DNA from: Prolixibacteraceae bacterium
GTDB lineage: Bacteria; Bacteroidota; Bacteroidia; Bacteroidales; Prolixibacteraceae
Assembly (NCBI GenBank): GCA_014380255.1
Contig: JACMKG010000456.1
Coordinates: forward strand, 1-5,645
Direction of reading: 5' to 3'
Length of the DNA stretch: 5,645 nt
Below are positions 1 through 5,063 of this stretch, one piece after another; position 1 is the stretch's first letter; each line of letters begins with the position of its first letter. A model generated the notes under the pieces. The model worked only from the letters and a program-made list of their open reading frames with translations, did not search any database and was not told the origin of the DNA. A program made the translations under genes and the position numbers.

Positions 1-326
1 AGCAGTGCAGTTCCTATGCAATTCATTTCCAGATTGTAGTATTCATCATTGCTTTCAGGAGAAAAGAAAAATTCAACGCAACTATCCGTCCATACCCTCC
101 CGTTATTTTCAGTCACCTCGGCTTTTACAGCCTGTTCCTTTACCCGGTACTGAAGGAAAAGCTCGCTATCGTTGTAGGCCATCTGAACGGAGACTGAGGG
201 CAAATAAGGATATTCATCCCAGTTTAGCGTATCAACCAAAAGAGGTTCAATTTCCAGATCCAGGGTTTCACTTACCAATTCAAGAGGAGCATCGATAAAA
301 CCGGGCAATATTTCAAGTACTTTCAT
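1..326 (-). CDS. Carbohydrate-binding family 9-like protein (N-terminal part; 3' end outside window)
   Basis: Translating the minus strand from the ATG at 326-324 gives 108 complete codons without a stop, running off the window edge. The protein begins MKVLEILPGF and contains, near residues 78-88, the stretch VWTDSCVEFFF, then YYNLEMNCIG at about 96-105. These are hallmarks of the CBM9-like family (the CBM9_2 type common in Bacteroides relatives, usually about 200-230 residues), so roughly half is present. Such domains have a beta-sandwich fold and are presumed to bind carbohydrate; many members stand alone and their role is not established. No signal peptide is visible, so this copy is probably cytoplasmic or the start is internal to a longer protein. 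A second upstream ATG (352-350) opens only a nine-codon frame that ends in TGA overlapping the chosen start (ATGA), which supports 326 as the start. The gene is transcribed divergently from the cytochrome cluster. Family assignment is confident; function is inferred from the family only. Confidence 0.85.
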   Translation of the reverse strand, partial: MKVLEILPGFIDAPLELVSETLDLEIEPLLVDTLNWDEYPYLPSVSVQMAYNDSELFLQYRVKEQAVKAEVTENNGRVWTDSCVEFFFSPESNDEYYNLEMNCIGTAL

Positions 327-813
327 AGAAAACGTTTATAGCTGAATTTCATTTTTTTTACCTGCCAGATGTTGGCTAAGAGGTTTTAAAGATAAAGACT
401 TCACACTTACAATGGATGGGAAGCAACCTTATTTTTAATCTGTGAATAAGGATTCTCCCTATTAATCGGCTAGCATAAGTAAAAACGCGTTGTGCCTCTG
501 TTTGGAAGAATTGGCCTACCGTATATTGGCTTTATGGTTTGTCCTGATTGATAGCTTTGATGTTCCATAGATCTACACTTCCATTTCACCCGTACGTTTG
601 ATGACCATGAAATCAGTAAATAAGGATGAAAATGGGAGTGTCGTATGTTTGAAATAACAGAATGGCAATCGGTCAGTTTTAGTAGCCATCTTTGCATGGA
701 GCCTTCAGGTACAAAGGCACATGAACGGTTAATTCGCGCAAAATAACCGCCTTAACTAGTTTCAGATTTTCTGCTTCCATTCAAACTGAGATGGAGAATT
801 AGCTTTGTGCTTT

Positions 814-843
814 TTTGTTTTTATCATTAAAAGTCTAAGTTTG
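814..843 (+). promoter_or_regulatory. Candidate Bacteroidota sigma-type promoter (distal)
   Basis: TTTG at 814-817 is followed after 18 nt by TAAGTTTG at 836-843. This fits the Bacteroidota housekeeping promoter pattern (-33 TTTG, -7 TAnnTTTG), though the spacer is slightly shorter than the usual 19-21 nt. Transcription would start near 850, leaving a leader of about 145 nt before the cytochrome gene. The region is T-rich, so a chance match is possible. Confidence 0.35.
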
Positions 844-928
844 AATTCAAAATGGAATGAAAAATACCAAAAAACTTGTAATATTTTCTTGAAATACAAA
901 TATCTGCATATCTTTTCCATGTCTGGAT

Positions 929-958
929 ATTGAAATCCCTGTATTTTTATTATTTTTG
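929..958 (+). promoter_or_regulatory. Candidate Bacteroidota sigma-type promoter (proximal)
   Basis: A perfect TAnnTTTG box (TATTTTTG) lies at 951-958, with ATTG at 929-932 as a -33-like element 18 nt upstream. Transcription would begin about 963-967, giving a leader of roughly 30 nt before the ATG at 995, which suits a promoter for the three-gene cluster. The -33 match is imperfect and the spacer slightly short. Confidence 0.4.
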
Positions 959-980
959 AAAGTCTTTAATCTATTATTCT

Positions 981-989
981 AAACTAAAC
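981..989 (+). promoter_or_regulatory. A-rich translation-initiation leader of the cytochrome gene
   Basis: AAACTAAAC ends exactly 5 nt before the ATG at 995. The same nine bases occur at the same distance before the next gene (2539-2547). No Shine-Dalgarno sequence is present. Bacteroidota commonly initiate translation from A-rich leaders, so this probably marks the start, and it supports 995 and 2553 as the true start codons. Confidence 0.45.
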
Positions 990-994
990 CTTGT

Positions 995-2524
995 ATGCTG
1001 AAAAGAATTGGAGAGTTCATTCGTAAGAGACTCTTGCTCATTTTGTTTTTATCATTCTCTATTGGAATTGTTGTAGCCATATTGGGGCACAAAACTGTTG
1101 AATATACATCGACCGATGAATTCTGTGCTTCCTGTCATGTCCATCCACATGTATTTACTTCATGGAAACTTTCTTCACATTATAGCAATAAAAGCGGTAT
1201 CCAGGTACATTGTGTCGATTGTCATCTTCCGCCTGCTGGCGAGGGTTATATGATCGAAAAGGCCCGTCTGGGACTAAAGGATATTTATGGCTTTTTAATG
1301 AAAGATTCGTCTGAGTTCAACTGGGAAGCTAAACGGACCGTGGAACAGGCTCCTCATTTTACCTTTAAGACCTCGTGTGTTAAATGTCACGCTAATTTAT
1401 TCCCTCTTACTCTGAAGAAAGAAGGCCAGGATGCCCATCTTTATTATTCGCAGAACGAAGATAAGCTGGAATGTACCAATTGTCACCTGCATGTGGGTCA
1501 CTATGATCCGAAAGCCAAGCATGCCAGCAACTCCGACTTTGGTGCTGGAAGTGGTGCCAATCTGACTGTTTATACCGAACCTGCGAAAGTGGAGAAGTTT
1601 GCCAACTTTAAAGAAACCATTCCCGGTTCAGTAGTTTCATTCAATATGGTTGCTATTCCTGGCGGGAAATTTAAATTGGGAAGCCCGGAAGATGAGCCTT
1701 ACCGTAAATCGGATGAAGGTCCTGTAAAGGAAGTTGAAATCACTCCTTTCTATATGGCCGAAGTGGAAGTTAGCTGGGATGAATTCCTGGTTTTCTATGG
1801 GCAGACCAAAAAAGAAGGACGTACTTCGGATGTGAAGATCATTCCTGTTGGCGGAGAAGTGGATGCTGTGAGTGGTCCAACACCTCCTTACGGGCAACCT
1901 GACCAGAACTGGGGTATGGGTAATCGTCCTGCCATTACCATGCGTTATGCCACGGCTGAGACCTATTGTAAATGGTTGTCACTTAAAACAGGCAAGAAAT
2001 ACAGGCTTCCCACCGAAGCTGAATGGGAATATGCCTGCCGTGCCGGTTCGCAGACTCCTTACTTTTTCGAAGGTGATCCCAAAAAGTACTCGAAAGACCG
2101 TTTGATGAACAAGATATTTGGTGCCGATACCACCAATATTAACCGCTACGTCATTTATTCAGAAAACAGCATGGCCAAGACACAAGAGCCTGCTGCTGTG
2201 AAGCCCAATCCATTTGGACTGAAGAATATGCTGGGTAACGTAGCCGAATTCTGTGCAGACTGGTATGCCCCTGATGCCTATGCCACCCTTACCGATGGCG
2301 TTAAGGATCCTAAAGGTCCGACCTCGGGAACAGAACACGTGATAAGAGGTGGGTCATTTAAAAGTGAGCCAACCGATACCCGTAGTGCTGCCCGCGACTT
2401 TACAGACGACGAAGCATGGATGAGAACCGATCCGCAGATCCCAAAAAGTGTTTGGTGGTATTCGGATTGTAACATGGTTGGATTCCGTGTGGTGTGTGAA
2501 TTAGATGAAACGACTGGAAAATGA
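995..2524 (+). CDS. Membrane-anchored tetraheme NapC/NrfH-type cytochrome c fused to a SUMF1/FGE-like domain
   Basis: The 509-residue protein has two parts. Residues 1-10 are basic and about 12-31 form one transmembrane anchor, placing the rest in the periplasm. Four CxxCH haem sites follow (44-48, 73-77, 128-132, 160-164), with NapC/NrfH-like text between the first two (SSHYSNKSG, then CVDCHLP). K89 and D96 keep the seven-residue spacing of the Lys/Asp pair near the quinol site of NrfH. The first haem site reads CASCHVH, with His50 where NrfH/NapC has the Met of CxxCHxM. Residues about 215-503 are an FGE-sulfatase (SUMF1) domain: MVAIPGGKFKLGS, RLPTEAEWEYACRAG, GNVAEFCADWY, VIRGGSF, GFRVV. 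The two copper-binding cysteines that true formylglycine-generating enzymes carry after RGGS are absent (RGGSFKSEPTDTRSAAR), so sulfatase activation is unlikely; the domain may bind a partner or ligand. It is the first gene of the cluster, 28 bp before the oxidoreductase. I infer electron exchange between the quinone pool and a periplasmic partner. Confidence 0.9.
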   Translation: MLKRIGEFIRKRLLLILFLSFSIGIVVAILGHKTVEYTSTDEFCASCHVHPHVFTSWKLSSHYSNKSGIQVHCVDCHLPPAGEGYMIEKARLGLKDIYGFLMKDSSEFNWEAKRTVEQAPHFTFKTSCVKCHANLFPLTLKKEGQDAHLYYSQNEDKLECTNCHLHVGHYDPKAKHASNSDFGAGSGANLTVYTEPAKVEKFANFKETIPGSVVSFNMVAIPGGKFKLGSPEDEPYRKSDEGPVKEVEITPFYMAEVEVSWDEFLVFYGQTKKEGRTSDVKIIPVGGEVDAVSGPTPPYGQPDQNWGMGNRPAITMRYATAETYCKWLSLKTGKKYRLPTEAEWEYACRAGSQTPYFFEGDPKKYSKDRLMNKIFGADTTNINRYVIYSENSMAKTQEPAAVKPNPFGLKNMLGNVAEFCADWYAPDAYATLTDGVKDPKGPTSGTEHVIRGGSFKSEPTDTRSAARDFTDDEAWMRTDPQIPKSVWWYSDCNMVGFRVVCELDETTGK

Positions 2525-2538
2525 ATTTCAGAACAATA

Positions 2539-2547
2539 AAACTAAAC
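2539..2547 (+). promoter_or_regulatory. A-rich translation-initiation leader of the Gfo/Idh/MocA gene
   Basis: AAACTAAAC ends 5 nt before the ATG at 2553, identical in sequence and spacing to the element before the cytochrome gene. It decides the start: an in-frame ATG at 2505, inside the end of the cytochrome gene, would add 16 residues ahead of the Tat motif and lacks such a leader. Confidence 0.45.
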
Positions 2548-2552
2548 GAACT

Positions 2553-3905
2553 ATGAGTGAATCAAGCTTTTCAAGACGTAAATTCCTGGCCAGTGCTGCT
2601 ACTATCGGAGCAGTAGGTGCCATTGGTGTGAATGTGTTAAGTTCTTGCTCAGGGCCTAAAAAACCTGAAGTTGCTTTAAACCTGCCTCCTCTTCTGGAAG
2701 TGGCTCCTGATGGCGCTCCTTTGAAAGTGGGTGTAATCGGCTGCGGTGGCCGTGGTTCAGGTGCTATGATCGACTTTTTGAATGCCGGTCCAAACCTCTC
2801 TGTTCATGCTCTTGGCGATGCTTTTCTGGATAATATCGAAGCTTGCCGTGCTAAGCTGAAAAAAGAAAAGAACATGGAAGTGGCTGACGAGAACGTATTT
2901 GTTGGTTTTGATGCCTACGAAAAAGTACTCGCCTCAGGTGTTGATGTAGTTATTTTGGCTACTCCTCCTCACTTCCGTCCTATGCATTTTGAAGCAGCAG
3001 TACAGGCTCGCAAACATATCTTCATGGAAAAACCAATTGCGGTTGATCCAGTAGGTATCCGTTCCGTAATGGCTTCTGCCAAGAAAGCAGAATCACTGGG
3101 CCTTAAGATTATCACAGGTACACAACGTCGTCACCAGCTTGATTATGTTGAAACTTACAAACAGGTAATGAATGGAGCTATTGGTGAAATTACTTCTGCC
3201 AACTGCTACTGGAATCAAAACCAGTTATGGTACCGTAATCCTCAGGCTACCTGGTCAGAAATGGAATACATGATCCGCGACTGGGTAAACTGGTTGTGGC
3301 TATCGGGTGACCATATCGTTGAGCAGCATGTTCATAACATCGATGTGATCCAGTGGTTTGCAGGTATGCATCCTACCAAAGCCGTTGCATTTGGCTCTCG
3401 CCAGCGCAGGGTAACAGGTGACCAGTTCGACAATTTCAGTGTTGACTTTGTATACGAAAATGGTATGCATATGCATAGTATGTGTCGCCAGATTAATGGT
3501 ACTGCCAACAATGTTTCTGAATATATTATTGGAACTCAGGGTAAGACCAACTGTAAAGATAAAATATGGGATCTCACCGGTGCAGAGAAATTTGCTTATG
3601 CCTATCCAATGGATGACAAAGGACAACCGATGAAGAATGTGAAAATTAGTCCATATGTACAGGAACACATTGACTGGGTAACCTGCATCCGTCAGAATAT
3701 TCCAATCAATGAAGCGGAACAGACTGCCATTTCAAACATGACAGCTATTATGGGACGCGTTTCAGCCTATACCGGTAAAGAAGTTACCTGGGATGAAATG
3801 ATGAACTCAGACATGAAGCTTGGCCCTGCAACTTATGTAATGGGACCAGTCGGAATCGTTGAAACTTCCAAGGTTGCCATTCCAGGTGATCCGAACGAAG
3901 CCTAA
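2553..3905 (+). CDS. Tat-exported Gfo/Idh/MocA family oxidoreductase, probable lipoprotein
   Basis: With the start at 2553 the protein has 450 residues. It opens with a twin-arginine signal (SRRKFL at 7-12), a hydrophobic stretch to about 30 and a lipobox-like LSSC at 29-32, so Cys32 is probably lipidated. The Rossmann fold begins near 57 with GVIGCGGRGSG (60-70), the nucleotide-binding loop. MEKP at 158-161 supplies the conserved EKP lysine (K160). GDHIVEQHVHNIDVIQW (252-268) is the characteristic active-site region of the exported Bacteroidota/Planctomycetota branch, with H261 and D264 as likely catalytic residues. The family oxidises or reduces sugars and related polyols with NAD(P); Tat export fits folding with a tightly bound cofactor in the cytoplasm. 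Relatives in Bacteroides act in 3-keto-sugar pathways, but the substrate here is unknown. It sits 28 bp behind the cytochrome-SUMF1 gene and shares its leader sequence, so cotranscription is likely. How the exported cofactor is reoxidised is open; the cytochrome is a candidate. Confidence 0.9.
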   Translation: MSESSFSRRKFLASAATIGAVGAIGVNVLSSCSGPKKPEVALNLPPLLEVAPDGAPLKVGVIGCGGRGSGAMIDFLNAGPNLSVHALGDAFLDNIEACRAKLKKEKNMEVADENVFVGFDAYEKVLASGVDVVILATPPHFRPMHFEAAVQARKHIFMEKPIAVDPVGIRSVMASAKKAESLGLKIITGTQRRHQLDYVETYKQVMNGAIGEITSANCYWNQNQLWYRNPQATWSEMEYMIRDWVNWLWLSGDHIVEQHVHNIDVIQWFAGMHPTKAVAFGSRQRRVTGDQFDNFSVDFVYENGMHMHSMCRQINGTANNVSEYIIGTQGKTNCKDKIWDLTGAEKFAYAYPMDDKGQPMKNVKISPYVQEHIDWVTCIRQNIPINEAEQTAISNMTAIMGRVSAYTGKEVTWDEMMNSDMKLGPATYVMGPVGIVETSKVAIPGDPNEA

Positions 3906-3921
3906 AAAAACATAGATAAGT

Positions 3922-3952
3922 GAAAGGTTGGGGTAGTTTACTCCAACCTTTT
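3922..3952 (+). terminator. Perfect intercistronic hairpin, likely partial terminator or processing site
   Basis: Positions 3923-3935 pair with 3939-3951 in a 13-bp stem with one G-U pair and a GTT loop; G3922-T3952 adds a wobble. The stem core is AAAGGTTGG against CCAACCTTT. It is followed by TTTTGCTTTT, a broken T-tract as in intrinsic terminators. It lies 16 nt after the oxidoreductase stop and 21 nt before the isomerase start. No room remains for a full promoter downstream, so it probably attenuates readthrough or sets mRNA stability rather than ending the operon. Confidence 0.6.
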
Positions 3953-3973
3953 GCTTTTAAAAAAACATTAATT

Positions 3974-4885
3974 ATGACATTCAACAGAAGATCCTTTTTG
4001 GGAACAGCCGTTTCGGGTGCTGCACTGGTAGCCTCAAGCGGTCTTTTTTCTTCTTTCAGAAGCGAATCCTCAGCCCCTTTGGGTAAGAAACATTCCTCAA
4101 AACTAAGAATATCGTGCCAGGAAGGTGTTGCCCCGGGCAGCACGCTGAACGAAAAACTTGATTTCATGGAATCCCTCGGTATTGAAGGCCTGGAACTTTG
4201 GGGCGGTGGTCTTAATAATCGAGTGAAGGAAATTCAGCAAGCCTTACGTAACCGCGACATTAAAGTGAGCGCCATTTGTGCTGGCTTCGAAGGTTGGCTG
4301 ATTGCCAGAGATGCCGCAATTCAGAAACAATGCATGGAATCGCTGAAAGGGATTATCGATGCAGCGGGAGAATTGGAATCTACAGGAGTCATATTTGTAC
4401 CAGCATTTAATAATCAGCCTTCACTTCCCGATAAAGAAGCCCGCTCCTTGCTTGTTGGACAGATGAAAGAACTGGGCGATTTTGCACATAAGAACAAAAC
4501 CCGTATCCTGCTCGAGCCATTAAACCGTGACGAATGTTATTTCTGCCGTCAGGTGGGCGATGGTGCGTCCATTGTACGTGATGTGAACAGCAAAGGGGCG
4601 GCCGTAATGGGCGACTTCTGGCATATGACATGGGAGGAAACCAACGATAGGGGAGCTTTTATCTCGGCAGGTGATTATCTGCACCATGTGCATATTGCAT
4701 CCCGCAAAAGGCGTAAAATGCCCGGAGAGGACGGGGATGCCGATAATTATATCAATGGCTTCAGAGGTTTAAAAGAGATCAACTACCAGGATTACGTCAG
4801 CTTTGAATGTGGCTCGGTGGGTGATGCCAAATTCACACTTCCTGCTGCCGTAAAACTGATGCGTGAACAGTGGAAGAAGGCCTAA
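3974..4885 (+). CDS. Tat-exported TIM-barrel sugar phosphate isomerase/epimerase-like protein
   Basis: Starting at 3974 the protein has 303 residues and begins MTFNRRSFLG, a twin-arginine signal with a hydrophobic stretch to about 26. An upstream in-frame ATG at 3920 would put 18 residues before it and lies at the foot of the hairpin, so it is not preferred. The rest is an AP-endonuclease-2-like TIM barrel. Metal ligands are visible: E181 in LLEPLNR, D214 and H217 in GDFWHM, H240 in HHVH, E278 in SFECG. The E181-D214-H240 spacing (33 and 26 residues) and His at D+3 match the E152, D185, H188, H211 arrangement of D-tagatose 3-epimerase, so the metal site appears complete. The KMPGEDG loop after H240 is also family-typical. 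Members isomerise or epimerise sugars; related exported proteins accompany Gfo/Idh/MocA enzymes in keto-sugar pathways. The substrate is not predictable. It is the last gene of the cluster, 68 bp behind the oxidoreductase. Confidence 0.88.
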   Translation: MTFNRRSFLGTAVSGAALVASSGLFSSFRSESSAPLGKKHSSKLRISCQEGVAPGSTLNEKLDFMESLGIEGLELWGGGLNNRVKEIQQALRNRDIKVSAICAGFEGWLIARDAAIQKQCMESLKGIIDAAGELESTGVIFVPAFNNQPSLPDKEARSLLVGQMKELGDFAHKNKTRILLEPLNRDECYFCRQVGDGASIVRDVNSKGAAVMGDFWHMTWEETNDRGAFISAGDYLHHVHIASRKRRKMPGEDGDADNYINGFRGLKEINYQDYVSFECGSVGDAKFTLPAAVKLMREQWKKA

Positions 4886-4910
4886 GAGAAGCTGCTTTTG
4901 CTATTAGCTG

Positions 4911-4952
4911 CTGGCAAGAGGCGCTACAATTGAGTGTAGTGCTTCTTGCCAG
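4911..4952 (+). terminator. Long hairpin downstream of the cluster (repeat-derived, possible bidirectional terminator)
   Basis: Positions 4911-4928 pair with 4935-4952 in an 18-bp stem containing two G-U pairs (4920-4943, 4923-4940), with the six-base loop ATTGAG. The outer arms are CTGGCAAGA and TCTTGCCAG. It lies 25 nt after the isomerase stop and between convergent genes, where a terminator is expected. No T-run follows on the plus strand, so it could equally be a structured repeat that blocks 3' exonucleases. Confidence 0.55.
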
Positions 4953-5026
4953 TTGTCATTTAATGGCATTTGAATACCCGCAGTTGAGGCAAGCGGCCAT
5001 GATCCTATTTAGTGCTGTCTTGCCAG
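4937..5026. repeat. Imperfect direct repeat of 16/17 nt
   Basis: TAGTGCTTCTTGCCAG (4937-4952) recurs as TAGTGCTGTCTTGCCAG (5010-5026), differing by one inserted base. The first copy is the right arm of the long hairpin. The left arm (4911-4919, CTGGCAAGA) could therefore pair with either copy, giving two mutually exclusive folds. Confidence 0.55.
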
Positions 5027-5063
5027 GTGCCAATTGCCAGCAACCAGTAGCCACCTGCATTAT

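Larger units (their letters stand above)
327..994. other. Gene-free divergent intergenic region
   Basis: This 668-bp AT-rich stretch lies between the divergent CBM9-like gene and the cytochrome cluster. Neither strand shows a convincing protein: the longest open frames (75 codons on the minus strand at 470-697, and 33 codons on the plus strand at 645-746) have no family signature and poor composition. I see no tRNA or rRNA signature. It holds two candidate plus-strand promoters (814-843 and 929-958), an unusually high number of TAnnTTTG octamers on the plus strand (starting at 552, 593, 644, 800, 836 and 951), and two modest inverted repeats: a 7-bp stem at 427-451 with an 11-nt loop, and a 6-bp stem at 726-749. 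It may contain a regulatory region, an unrecognised small RNA, or the remains of a lost gene. Confidence 0.6.
813..1056 (+). repeat. Exact 16-nt direct repeat spanning leader and membrane-anchor codons
   Basis: TTTTGTTTTTATCATT occurs at 813-828, overlapping the distal candidate promoter, and again at 1041-1056, inside the codons for the transmembrane anchor of the cytochrome. The sequence is T-rich, so chance or a small duplication are both possible. Confidence 0.4.
4896..5055. repeat. Structured intergenic repeat element between convergent genes
   Basis: The element fills most of the gap between the convergent genes. Its right end (5021-5055) is a run of five degenerate heptamers, TGCCAGG, TGCCAAT, TGCCAGC, AACCAGT, AGCCACC. 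Its left end (4896-4916), read on the minus strand, gives TGCCAGC, AGCTAAT, AGCAAAA, the same unit in opposite orientation. Between them lie the long hairpin and a second copy of its right arm. The 69-codon plus-strand open frame across this region (4870-5079) is an artefact of the repeat. No transposase is present. It may belong to a dispersed family of intergenic repeats. Confidence 0.5.

Noticed and set aside
5..298. 97-codon open frame on the plus strand
   Set aside because: It lies opposite the CBM9-like gene, whose minus-strand translation has clear family motifs; the plus-strand peptide has none.
441..449. TGTGAATAA, a perfect match to the DnaA box on the minus strand
   Set aside because: A single nonamer without neighbouring boxes, an unwinding region or replication genes does not support an origin.
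427..451. 7-bp inverted repeat CCTTATT/AATAAGG as a terminator
   Set aside because: AT-rich stem with an 11-nt loop, no T-tract, and it lies upstream of both flanking genes, where no terminator is needed.
470..697. 75-codon open frame on the minus strand in the intergenic region
   Set aside because: The peptide is rich in Ser, His, Arg and Trp with no recognisable domain, and no initiation leader is evident; most likely non-coding.
645..746. 33-codon open frame on the plus strand (begins MFEITEWQSV)
   Set aside because: No family resemblance, and its ATG is inside a TAnnTTTG octamer; length is within chance for this composition.
726..749. 6-bp inverted repeat CGGTTA/TAACCG as an operator or hairpin
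   Set aside because: Short stem with a 12-nt loop and no gene-proximal placement; within chance expectation.
1637..1897. 86-codon minus-strand open frame inside the SUMF1 domain region
   Set aside because: Shadow of the plus-strand gene, whose domain motifs are clear across this stretch.
2505..2552. N-terminal extension of the Gfo/Idh/MocA gene from the ATG at 2505
   Set aside because: It would place 16 charged residues before the Tat motif and overlap the cytochrome gene; the ATG at 2553 has the A-rich leader and gives a normal signal peptide.
3920..3973. N-terminal extension of the isomerase-like gene from the start at 3920
   Set aside because: The added 18 codons are encoded by the hairpin, and the Tat signal begins naturally at 3974.
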